Source: Mucilaginibacter_A sp965201005
Lineage (GTDB): Bacteria; Bacteroidota; Bacteroidia; Sphingobacteriales; Sphingobacteriaceae
NCBI RefSeq assembly: GCF_965201005.1
Contig: NZ_OZ241747.1
Span: 2,356,001-2,420,000 of the forward strand
DNA: 64,000 bases
Direction of reading: 5' to 3'
Positions 18,165-25,734 of the stretch are shown here, one piece after another. Under the pieces are notes generated by a model, which ran no database searches, had not been told where the DNA came from, and worked only from the letters and a program-made list of their open reading frames with translations. The first letter of the stretch is position 1. Every line of letters starts with the position of its first letter. The translations under genes were made by a program, and so were the position numbers.

Positions 18165-18187
18165 TTTAGGTGATAAAAACAGCATCA
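18165..18187 (+). repeat. Dispersed motif copy, AAC type
   Basis: Sits between the stop of the luciferase-like gene and its terminator, oriented against that gene. Confidence 0.85.
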
Positions 18188-18201
18188 GCCTTGATTGATA
18201 A

Positions 18202-19227
18202 TCAGCATAAAATCGCGTTGTCGGTTTTCAAAGCTTCTGCAAACAACTGATAAGAATGCAGCCTGGCCTGATGATCAAAAATATGCGAAGTTGCCATCAC
18301 TTCGTCCACTTGGGTTTTGGCCAGAAAACTTTCCATTTCCTGTTTTATTTTTTCCGGTCCGCCGATAAACGAATAACCCAGCATCTGCATCACGGCTTCT
18401 TTTTCGTAGATGTTCCAAACTTTGTCCATATCGGCTACCGGCGGCGATAATTGTTTCCGTTTTCCGGTCACAATCCCTAAAATCAACTGCTTTAATGAGG
18501 TGGCCAAATGTTCTGCTTCGGCATCTGTATCCGCAGCAACCACGTTAATGCACGACAGCACATAAGGGTTTTGCAAATGATGGGAAGGCTGGAAATTTTT
18601 GCGGTAAATATCAATCGCTTTTAAAAACATGGCCGGTGCAAAATGACTGGCAAAAGCGTAAGGCAAGCCCATTTTGGCGGCCAGGAACGCACTATCGGTG
18701 CTGGAACCTAAAATCCAGATCGGAATGTCCAGGCCTTCGCCGGGGTTGGCGCGCACTTGTCCGTTTATGTTTTCGTCCGAAAACAGCAGTTGCAGCGTTT
18801 CCACATCCTGCGGAAAATGGTAAGATGCCTGCATGTTTTCTCCGCGGATGGCCATTGCCGTAACCTGATCTGAACCGGGCGCACGGCCCAACCCGAGATC
18901 AATACGGCCGGGATAAAGTGAAGCCAGCGTACCGAATTGTTCGGCCACAATCAGCGGCGCATGGTTGGGCAGCATGATGCCGCCGGAACCAACCCGGATT
19001 GTTTTGGTGCCGCCTGCCACATAACCGATCAAAACCGGTGGTGCAGAACTGGCCACGCTGGCCATGTTATGATGTTCGGCAAACCAGTAGCGTGTATAAC
19101 CGGCAGTTTCTGCGTGTTGTGCCAGATCAAGACTGTTGCGAAAAGTATCTGCGGCTGTGCTTCCCTGTGCAACAGAAGCGAGGTCGAGCACAGAATATTT
19201 TACAGCTGAAAGTTGTTTCATGTCCAT
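18202..19227 (-). CDS. LLM-class (luciferase-like) flavin-dependent oxidoreductase
   Basis: A 341-residue TIM-barrel flavoprotein. Segments typical of the bacterial-luciferase-like family are present: YWFAEHHNM near the N-terminus, VGSGGIMLPNHAPLIVAEQFGTL, YPGRIDLGLGRAPGSD, and IWILGSS. It belongs to the YhbW/MsnO8-like group, which uses reduced flavin with unknown substrates. Complete, monocistronic, with its own terminator. Confidence 0.88.
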   Translation of the reverse strand: MDMKQLSAVKYSVLDLASVAQGSTAADTFRNSLDLAQHAETAGYTRYWFAEHHNMASVASSAPPVLIGYVAGGTKTIRVGSGGIMLPNHAPLIVAEQFGTLASLYPGRIDLGLGRAPGSDQVTAMAIRGENMQASYHFPQDVETLQLLFSDENINGQVRANPGEGLDIPIWILGSSTDSAFLAAKMGLPYAFASHFAPAMFLKAIDIYRKNFQPSHHLQNPYVLSCINVVAADTDAEAEHLATSLKQLILGIVTGKRKQLSPPVADMDKVWNIYEKEAVMQMLGYSFIGGPEKIKQEMESFLAKTQVDEVMATSHIFDHQARLHSYQLFAEALKTDNAILC

Positions 19228-19237
19228 GTTTTGTTTT

Positions 19238-19266
19238 GATAAAAAACAGTGCTAAAAGAAGCATTG
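19238..19266 (+). repeat. Two degenerate dispersed-motif halves in tandem
   Basis: GATAAAAAACAGTGC (AAC-like) is followed at once by CTAAAAGAAGCATTG (GAA-like). Both sub-types lie side by side, upstream of the luciferase-like gene but oriented away from it. Confidence 0.6.
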
Positions 19267-19445
19267 CCTTGCTGATCAAACTTAACAAATCTGCTACGGG
19301 ATAGCTTTTGAAATACAGATAAATGACTTTGGTTTCACACTGCACGTTAAGCCAACAAACTTTAAACAAGCATCATAACAGCCACAGGTATTTTTCGGCC
19401 AGAAGAAATAATTGCTATGGTTCCAGGTTCAGTCCGTTTAAAACA

Positions 19446-19501
19446 GATGCTTCTTTTACCACTATAAATTCTGCCTGATTTTAGGTGATAAAAGAAGCAT
19501 C
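19446..19501. repeat. Inverted pair of dispersed motifs (GAA type)
   Basis: A reverse copy at 19446-19468 and a forward copy at 19478-19501 are separated by only 9 bp. GATGCTTCTTTTA pairs with TAAAAGAAGCATC, a 13-bp perfect outer stem. The pair lies 4 bp after the stop of the GH28 gene (minus strand) and may act as its transcript end. Confidence 0.88.
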
Positions 19502-19504
19502 GAT

Positions 19505-21055
19505 CTATTTTTGCCGAACCACGCCTTTGGCATCATCGGTTACAAAACCGGTCCCTTTTCCCAAAAATATGCGGGCGGCTGTTTTATTTATCGGGGAAGC
19601 GCCTCCAGTAAAATGATCAATCCGCAGGTTTTCAAAATTTTCAGCTTCAATACCATGTGTGTAAAACGGCATTCTCGGGTTTTTCCAGCTTAGTTTGAAG
19701 TTGTTTATGCTGATATTTTTTGCATTTTCGATCAGCAAACCCGGGATATCACGCTTAAAAATTTGATTTTTTTCGCCCAAAACCCCGCGCAAATCCACAT
19801 TTCCCCCGGCAACATCGTTCAGTTTGCTGTCGGTTAGTTCAAAATTTACATCGTTAAAAACAACATCTTCAATCACACTTTCGGGAGTTCCGTAAATCAG
19901 CATACCGTTTTCGCCGGTGCAATTGATGTGGTTAAATTTCACATTTTTGATTTTGCCCAGTTTTACGTTTTCTTTTCCGCGGATGGCCGAAATATGGATC
20001 GGTTCGCCGTTTCCCCACCAATCGCCGGTGCGAAATTTGGTTTCAATGTTGATGTTGGAGAAAGTAAGGTTTTCCAGCGAACCTTCGTCCCGCAAAAAAA
20101 TACCGATGCCGCGCGTAGAATTGGTAATGTTGACGTTGCTTACCTGCACGTTCCTGACCGTATTTTGATCCAGAAAGCCGATGCGGATGCCGCTGGAATA
20201 CGATTGCAGGTTACAGTTGGAAACGATGATATTTTCGGACAAATGTCTTTTCCCGCTAAAACCCGGGATTTCAAAATGATGGTTGTAACCCACAATCGCC
20301 AGCGCATCATCGCCGGTACGGATATCGCAACCGGTAATGATCACGTTGCTGCAACTGGTTACGTCAATCCCATCGGCGTTAGGCACCAGCAAACCGCTCC
20401 ACAGCCGGATGCCCGAAACCAGCACATCATCGCAATCGGCAAAATGCATCGTCCAAAACGGCGAATTGAGCAGCGAAACATTGCGCACCTGCACATTTTT
20501 ACAGTCGGAAAAAATAACCATCTGGTGCGGCCGGTCTTTGTTGGGCACCACCGGCCCGTCCCCTATCCCGCTGTCAACTTTGCGGTAATTGTTTTTTTGC
20601 CGGGAGAAATGCGTGGAAACCGTATCAATTTTTTTTGCGCGGGTAAAATCATGGAAAGCCGGGTTGTTGCCATCGATTGTGCCTGCGCCGGTGATGGAAA
20701 CATTTTCGGCCTGATTGGTGTAAAGTATTCCGAAATAAGTGATACCATAAATTGGCTGCGTAAAATGGTCATAATCAGCCAAATCCGGGCTTCCTTTTAA
20801 AACAGAACCGCTTTCCAAAAACAAATTGATGTTACTTTTTAGGTGAAAAGTGCCTGTTAAAAACGTGCCCTGCGGAACATAAACCATGCCGCCGCCAGCC
20901 GCGCTGCAGGCATCAATTGCTTTTTGGATGGCTTTAGTGTTGATGGTTTTTGCATCTGCAACTGCACCAAAACTAACGATGTTAAAAGTTTTGTTTTGTG
21001 CGAAAACAGGCAAATTTATACCGCATAAAAACAGTATCAGTAAATATTTTTTCAT
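19505..21055 (-). CDS. GH28 polygalacturonase-like enzyme, secreted
   Basis: A 516-residue right-handed beta-helix enzyme. After a signal peptide (MKKYLLILFLCGINLPVFAQ) come FNIVSFGAVADAKTIN and PQGTFLTGTF, typical GH28 openings. The active-site elements are DGIDVTSC (catalytic Asp), TGDDALAIVG (paired Asp) and SGIRIG in place of the usual RIK. GH28 enzymes hydrolyse galacturonan backbones by inversion. The start at 21055 is preferred to the upstream ATG at 21103 because it gives a clean signal peptide. The signal-peptide coding stretch contains a dispersed-motif copy. The gene lies 3.5 kb from the SusCD locus and may act in the same pectin or xylan degradation programme. Confidence 0.88.
   Translation of the reverse strand: MKKYLLILFLCGINLPVFAQNKTFNIVSFGAVADAKTINTKAIQKAIDACSAAGGGMVYVPQGTFLTGTFHLKSNINLFLESGSVLKGSPDLADYDHFTQPIYGITYFGILYTNQAENVSITGAGTIDGNNPAFHDFTRAKKIDTVSTHFSRQKNNYRKVDSGIGDGPVVPNKDRPHQMVIFSDCKNVQVRNVSLLNSPFWTMHFADCDDVLVSGIRLWSGLLVPNADGIDVTSCSNVIITGCDIRTGDDALAIVGYNHHFEIPGFSGKRHLSENIIVSNCNLQSYSSGIRIGFLDQNTVRNVQVSNVNITNSTRGIGIFLRDEGSLENLTFSNINIETKFRTGDWWGNGEPIHISAIRGKENVKLGKIKNVKFNHINCTGENGMLIYGTPESVIEDVVFNDVNFELTDSKLNDVAGGNVDLRGVLGEKNQIFKRDIPGLLIENAKNISINNFKLSWKNPRMPFYTHGIEAENFENLRIDHFTGGASPINKTAARIFLGKGTGFVTDDAKGVVRQK
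21015..21038 (+). repeat. Dispersed motif copy, AAC type, inside signal-peptide coding region
   Basis: TTTATACCGCATAAAAACAG followed by TATC. On the minus strand it encodes part of the GH28 signal peptide (LILFLCGIN). One extra base (GCAT for GAT) keeps the frame open. Confidence 0.75.
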
Positions 21056-21278
21056 AGAAAACATGGAAATTTTTGAGTTGAAAATTCTTTCAAACTTAAC
21101 CATTTCCGGCTCAAAAAACCTAAACCAAAAGCGGCGTTGCTTTTACAGAACGCAATGTTTTAAGCTGATGCACGAATTTGAATTTTAGTTGTGGCCTGCA
21201 AATCTTATTTAATGTAAAAAATCACGCCAACAAAAAATAGCTGTAAGTTTGACTGATTTTATCAGCATAAAAAACCAA

Positions 21279-21301
21279 ATTTACCCTTATAAAAACAGCA
21301 T
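21279..21301 (+). repeat. Dispersed motif copy, AAC type, providing a start codon
   Basis: The motif ends CAGCAT and the AT of this CAT is the first part of the slipin ATG (21300-21302). A weaker motif-like stretch lies at 21254-21276. Confidence 0.8.
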
Positions 21302-22094
21302 GACACTTTTTATCATTATCGCCATTGTCCTTGTATTTCTGTTGATGTCGTTGCGGATTGCGCAGGAATATCAGCGTGCCATTGTTTTTCGGCTTGGCAG
21401 GTTTGAATCCATCCGCGGGCCGGGTTTGTTTTGGCTGATCCCTTTTATCGAGCGGGAACAACGGGTGGACATCCGTACCAAAACCGTTGATCTGGAGCAA
21501 CAGGAAACCATCACCAAAGATAGCGTAACGATTAAAGTAAACGCTGTTTTGTGGTTTAAAATTACCAATCCGGAAGATGCGATTATTAAGGTTGCGGATT
21601 ACAACAAAGCGGTTTACCAGTTTTCCGTTACGGCATTGCGCAACATTATCGGCCAGCATACTTTGGATGAAGTGCTGCGCGAACGGGAACAGATTAACGG
21701 CACGCTGCAAAAAATGGTGGACTCGACCACAGCACCCTGGGGCATAAAAATTGAAATGGTGGAGATGAAAGACGTGGAAATACCGGAAGCGATGCAGCGT
21801 GCCATGGCGCGGGAAGCAGAAGCTATCCGCGAAAAACGCGCCCGGATTGTTAAAGCTGAAGCGGAACTGGAAGCATCGATCAAACTAACGCAAGGCGCTA
21901 AAGAAATGGAAGGCAGCCCTATTGCGCTGGAGTTGCGGCGGATGCAGATGTTGTCGGAAATTGGGATCGATAATAATACCACAACCGTTATTTTGATGCC
22001 TTCGGAGTTTAGCAACGCTGCGAAAAGCTTTACCGAACTCGTAAATAAAAGGAAAGCAGAAGATGATGCCGATCCTACAAAACCAGAGTTTTAA
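21300..22094 (+). CDS. Slipin (SPFH/band 7 family membrane protein)
   Basis: A 264-residue SPFH protein. One N-terminal hydrophobic hairpin (MTLFIIIAIVLVFLLMSL) is followed by the SPFH domain (QEYQRAIVFRLGRF, GPGLFWLIPFIE, VDIRTKTVDLEQQE, DSVTIKVNAVLWFKI) and a helical coiled-coil part (AMAREAEAIREKRARIVKAEAELEA). Slipins form oligomeric membrane microdomain scaffolds. The ATG at 21300 is preferred because it begins at the membrane anchor; the frame is open back to 21249. No NfeD partner is adjacent. Converges on the esterase gene. Confidence 0.9.
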   Translation: MTLFIIIAIVLVFLLMSLRIAQEYQRAIVFRLGRFESIRGPGLFWLIPFIEREQRVDIRTKTVDLEQQETITKDSVTIKVNAVLWFKITNPEDAIIKVADYNKAVYQFSVTALRNIIGQHTLDEVLREREQINGTLQKMVDSTTAPWGIKIEMVEMKDVEIPEAMQRAMAREAEAIREKRARIVKAEAELEASIKLTQGAKEMEGSPIALELRRMQMLSEIGIDNNTTTVILMPSEFSNAAKSFTELVNKRKAEDDADPTKPEF

Positions 22095-22138
22095 AAGCGT
22101 TTGTGCACGGTGCTTCAGCGGGTTAAGAAACTGTTTTT

Positions 22139-22160
22139 GATGCTTCTTTTATCACCATAA
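22139..22160 (-). repeat. Dispersed motif copy, GAA type, in a convergent gap
   Basis: Located between the slipin stop and the esterase stop. No separate terminator is visible there. Confidence 0.85.
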
Positions 22161-22170
22161 TTTTTGACTA

Positions 22171-22977
22171 TTATTTCAGGATTTCTGCAAAAAACAATAA
22201 AGAAGTTTTGATATGTTTCTCCCAGTAAGCCCATTCATGTGCGCCGGGATACTCTTTGTAAACATGTTTTATTTTTGCTTCGGTCAGTTTAAAATCCAGA
22301 TCGCGGTTTGCAGCAATCAACAAATCTTCATTACCGCAATCAAAATAAATGGGCGGCAAATGTTCGCGATGCTGAACAATTGTTTCAAAAACATCTTCAT
22401 CTGATGGGTCGGGCTGTTTGTATTCTTTCAAATCCTCTTCTACAAAAAGCTTCATCTGCTGCAAATTAGTAATGGAAGAATGGCCCGAAACCGCTTTAAA
22501 TTTTTGGTGATATTTTACGCCAATCCTTAAAGCGCCAAAACCGCCCATGGACAATCCTGAGATAAAAAATGCCGAACCTTCGGTAACACCATCAATATAT
22601 TGCTGCAATAATTCGGGCACATCTTCTGCAACCCACTTTTCAAAATCTTGATTGTGGTGCGCCAGGTAGCCCGAACCATCGCCCCAAAGCCCGTCAGACG
22701 GCATGGCGATAATCATTTCGGGCAATTCCTTGTTTTGTATCATTCTTAAAACCTGAATATGCACGCCGGTTTTGTAAGCCCAGCTCCAGGCACTTCCGTA
22801 AACGCCGTGAAGCAATATCACTACCGGACAAGGTTTGGCCGGATCAAGGTTTGGCGGCACAAAAACGCAAATATCACCGCGGCCCTGAAGATGATTACTT
22901 TTTACCGTGATAAACCGCAGATAATTGGTTTCAAACCTTGGATCGGAAATTTCAACGGTTCTGAATTTCTTCATCAT
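22171..22977 (-). CDS. Alpha/beta-hydrolase esterase (esterase D / tributyrin-esterase-like)
   Basis: A 268-residue cytosolic esterase. Motifs include PVVILLHGVYGSAWSW (oxyanion region), the nucleophile in ISGLSMGGFGALRIG, an Asp in FDCGNEDLLI and a His in YPGAHEWAYW, giving a complete triad. This family includes S-formylglutathione hydrolase as well as carbohydrate esterases. It lies 5 bp after an alcohol dehydrogenase gene on the same strand, so the two form an operon. A dehydrogenase/esterase pair is reminiscent of aldehyde detoxification, but the substrate is not shown by the sequence. Confidence 0.85.
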   Translation of the reverse strand: MMKKFRTVEISDPRFETNYLRFITVKSNHLQGRGDICVFVPPNLDPAKPCPVVILLHGVYGSAWSWAYKTGVHIQVLRMIQNKELPEMIIAMPSDGLWGDGSGYLAHHNQDFEKWVAEDVPELLQQYIDGVTEGSAFFISGLSMGGFGALRIGVKYHQKFKAVSGHSSITNLQQMKLFVEEDLKEYKQPDPSDEDVFETIVQHREHLPPIYFDCGNEDLLIAANRDLDFKLTEAKIKHVYKEYPGAHEWAYWEKHIKTSLLFFAEILK

Positions 22978-22982
22978 TTTAG

Positions 22983-24095
22983 CTATGGAAAGACAACAAC
23001 ACCTTTTGCATTCCGTCCTTTTGATAAATCGTCAAAAGCTTCAAAAATGTTTTTTAACGGATAAGTGCGTGTAATCATTTCTTCCAATAAAAGGCTGCCT
23101 TTATCATATTGGTTTATGATTTTAGGAAAATCAATTTGCGGGCGGCATTTGCCGTATAATGGGTTGATATATATTTTATCCCATTCAAACAAACGCATAT
23201 CTATAGTGATTTCCTGCTCGATACCACTTACCTGAACGGCCGTTCCTGCGTTTCTGACCATGGCCAGCGGTGCCGCACCAAGCTGAGGGATTGCAGTGCA
23301 TTCAAAGGCATAATCTGCGCCGTTCCCGCCCAGTAATTTTTTCACTTCCTGGGCTGCGTTCAAAAGCCCGGTGTCGTTTTTTTCGGCAATTATAAAATCA
23401 GTGGCACCAAATTGTCCGGCCATTGCTGATTTTTCCGGGTTGATATCAACTACAATAATGCGCACTGCACCAGAAATTTTTGCGGCCTGGACCACATTTA
23501 GGCCAACGCCGCCCGCACCCAAAACAACAACAGCAGAGCCAGCCTTAACTTTTGCCGCATTTACAACGGAGCCATAACCCGTCATCACGCCGCAGCTGAT
23601 GATGCTGGCCGCCGTGAAAGACATTTTTGGGGAACCGTTTTTTACTACCGCTGATGATTTGACCAGTGTATATTCTGATAAAGTACCCAGATTAAAAGAC
23701 CGGATGATGGGCTGGCCCTTCCACCTGGTACTTTGTAAAGTTGCATGTCCGGGCGTGTATCCGTTGCCGCCGGCCACAACCGGAGAATTGTTTTCACAGA
23801 TATTCTGGTTCCCTTCCAAACACTGGAAGCACTGGCCGCAGGGTGTGGCCCAGTTTAAAATCACGGCATCGCCTTCTTTTATATGGCTTACTTTGCTGCC
23901 GGTTTTTGCAACAATGCCCGAACCTTCGTGCCCCAAAACCATCGGCTTTCCCCAGGCCAAAGAATCATGATCTGTATGGCACAAACCGGCTGCTTTTAAT
24001 TGCACAAGCACTTCATCTTCTGCGGGTTCCAGTACCTCAATTTCATCCAGCACAATATTTCCCCGGCCATCTGTAATAGCGGCGTTACAGTACAT
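22983..24095 (-). CDS. Zinc-dependent alcohol dehydrogenase (class III-like)
   Basis: A 370-residue medium-chain dehydrogenase. Catalytic-zinc ligands are in GLCHTDHDS and LGHEGSG. Four structural-zinc Cys lie in CGQCFQCLEGNQNIC. The NAD-binding fold is VVVLGAGGVGLNVVQAAKISG followed by IIVVDINPEK. These features match the class III (formaldehyde/glutathione-linked) branch more than yeast-type ADH, but the substrate is inferred only. First gene of an operon with the esterase. Confidence 0.88.
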   Translation of the reverse strand: MYCNAAITDGRGNIVLDEIEVLEPAEDEVLVQLKAAGLCHTDHDSLAWGKPMVLGHEGSGIVAKTGSKVSHIKEGDAVILNWATPCGQCFQCLEGNQNICENNSPVVAGGNGYTPGHATLQSTRWKGQPIIRSFNLGTLSEYTLVKSSAVVKNGSPKMSFTAASIISCGVMTGYGSVVNAAKVKAGSAVVVLGAGGVGLNVVQAAKISGAVRIIVVDINPEKSAMAGQFGATDFIIAEKNDTGLLNAAQEVKKLLGGNGADYAFECTAIPQLGAAPLAMVRNAGTAVQVSGIEQEITIDMRLFEWDKIYINPLYGKCRPQIDFPKIINQYDKGSLLLEEMITRTYPLKNIFEAFDDLSKGRNAKGVVVFP

Positions 24096-24159
24096 AGTAG
24101 TTTAATATAAAGTTTTTCATAAATGATTTTGTGGTGTTTAAATTTGATCAGTCAGGTCT

Positions 24160-24181
24160 GATGCTTCTTTTATCGCCTAAA
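24160..24181 (-). repeat. Dispersed motif copy, GAA type
   Basis: The left part reads TTTAGGCGATAAAAG on the minus strand, the version closest to the in-frame sequence at the permease 3' ends. Confidence 0.88.
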
Positions 24182-24418
24182 AATTAGCCCTGTCTTTTTG
24201 CTGCCGGTTAATCAGCAGGTTGTTAGTTGTCGTCAACATAAATATCGCTTTGGCCAATCACGGTTTTAATGCCTAAATAACTGTTTATAAAAGAAGCGTT
24301 CAAGGTAAAAAATGGACTTTTAATAGTTCATATTATCCTTTTTCCAAAAAAAATATCGGCATAAACATTTGTTCCTGATCATTTCCTTTTTGGCGATTTT
24401 TCGGTCAACACAACGTAT

Positions 24419-24514
24419 GATGCTGTTTTTATGGCCATAAAGTTACCAGCGGATTTTTTTTGCAGGTAAAAAAGTATATAAACTTTTGGTTTTTTAGGTG
24501 ATAAAAGAAGCATC
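24419..24514. repeat. Mixed inverted pair of dispersed motifs
   Basis: A reverse AAC-type copy at 24419-24440 and a forward GAA-type copy at 24493-24514, 52 bp apart. A pair of different sub-types pairs less well than same-type pairs. Confidence 0.8.
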
Positions 24515-24546
24515 GGGAACAATCAGGAGAAAACGTAAACAACCCG

Positions 24547-25413
24547 TTAAATTTGCCCCGCAAACTTTTTCCGGTAACCCAAAGGGCTTAGTCTGGTTTT
24601 CCTTTTGAACAGTTTATAAAAATGAGACACGTCACTAAAACCACTTTCAAAAGAAATATCCGAAATACTTTTATCAGAATAAATCAACTGCTGGATGGCG
24701 TAATCGATGCGGTAACCGGTCACCGTTTCCATAAACGTTTGCCCGGTTATCTTTTTGTAATATTTGCAAAATGCATTGGGCGACATGTTTGCGATTGCTG
24801 AAGCTTTGTTCAGGAAAACTACGTCTTTAAAATTGTCCACTATATAACCAATCACCAAGTTGATCCTTTGCTGTCTTACCGCAGATTTTTCGATCGTCAT
24901 GCCTTTTTGGTGCAGCAACACAAATCGTTTGGCCGTAGCCAGCGTATGGAGGATTTCCAACAGTGAAATCAATCTTTTAAACGGTTCTTCTTCAGAAAGC
25001 TTTAACATCTGAGCCTTGACATCGCCAACAGTTTCGCCCAAAAACTGTATGCCGTGCGCGCTCCGTTCCAAAAGTTGCAGGATTGCGGCCAGTTCCGGAG
25101 TTGAAAAGAAACCGTTACCCAAAAAATCTTTGTTGAACTGCACCACGACCGACGAAGCGTTCAATGCCTCAGGTCCGCCCGGTCCGGTTTTCCAGCAATG
25201 CGGTAAATTTCCGCCAAGCAAAACCAAATCGCCTGCGCCGTAAACAGCCATGCCATTGCCAACGTAGCGGTTCCCTTCGCCTTTGACGATCAGCGTCAGT
25301 TCAAACTCCGGATGAAAATGATAAGGAGAGGTGAACTCCTTTTGCTCGAATTTGCGGACCGCGAAGGAATAATTAGTGTTTGGGTTAACTGGTTCAAAAG
25401 CTGCTCTTGTCAT
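24547..25413 (-). CDS. AraC-family transcriptional regulator with cupin sensor
   Basis: A 288-residue regulator. The N-terminal cupin (SPYHFHPEFELTLIVKGEGNRYVGN, GDLVLLGGNLPHCW) would sense a sugar or related ligand. The C-terminal third contains two helix-turn-helix units: FLNKASAIANMSPNAFCKYYKKITG and SISDISFESGFSDVSHFYKLFKRKT. It is divergent from the susC gene and is therefore the likely local regulator of this locus, in place of the hybrid two-component or anti-sigma systems often used in Bacteroidota. Confidence 0.9.
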   Translation of the reverse strand: MTRAAFEPVNPNTNYSFAVRKFEQKEFTSPYHFHPEFELTLIVKGEGNRYVGNGMAVYGAGDLVLLGGNLPHCWKTGPGGPEALNASSVVVQFNKDFLGNGFFSTPELAAILQLLERSAHGIQFLGETVGDVKAQMLKLSEEEPFKRLISLLEILHTLATAKRFVLLHQKGMTIEKSAVRQQRINLVIGYIVDNFKDVVFLNKASAIANMSPNAFCKYYKKITGQTFMETVTGYRIDYAIQQLIYSDKSISDISFESGFSDVSHFYKLFKRKTRLSPLGYRKKFAGQI

Positions 25414-25734
25414 GTTGCTTCTTCATATTTTCATAAAAATAAGCTTTCAATATTAAAAATGGATAATAAATGCCACAAAAAATCACATTTATACCCTGAA
25501 AATCAGTTTTGTAAAGACTTATTTAGTAACGTAAACCGAAGATCAATTTAGCGTTCAAAGCCCGTTGCTTTTGTTGTTTGGCAGGAAAGCACATATTGGC
25601 AAATTAAAGTTTCAAGCTGTTGACCAATTTTTTCATGGCATTTTTGGGGCCTGGATTTGTTGGTTCAAGAGCCTGTAAATAAAAAATAATCCGACCAAAA
25701 TGATCTGGTAAAAACAGTATAACCATTATATATT
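25414..25734. other. Divergent regulatory region between araC-type gene and susC
   Basis: A 321-bp AT-rich gap that should contain promoters for both directions. A weak AAC-type motif lies at 25702-25720 just before susC. I could not identify a convincing TAnnTTTG box or operator. Confidence 0.5.

Larger units (their letters stand above)
17764..18201. other. Intergenic region with two motif copies and a terminator
   Basis: A 438-bp gap upstream of the lipoprotein gene and downstream of the luciferase-like gene. Besides the motif copies at 17845 and 18165 and the hairpin at 18129, I see no coding potential or clear promoter. Confidence 0.6.
24096..24546. other. Intergenic region crowded with dispersed motifs
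   Basis: A 451-bp gap between the dehydrogenase gene (reading left) and the AraC gene's stop. It holds motif copies at 24160 (reverse), 24284 (forward, weak), 24419 (reverse) and 24493 (forward), an alternating arrangement. No coding potential was seen. Confidence 0.65.
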
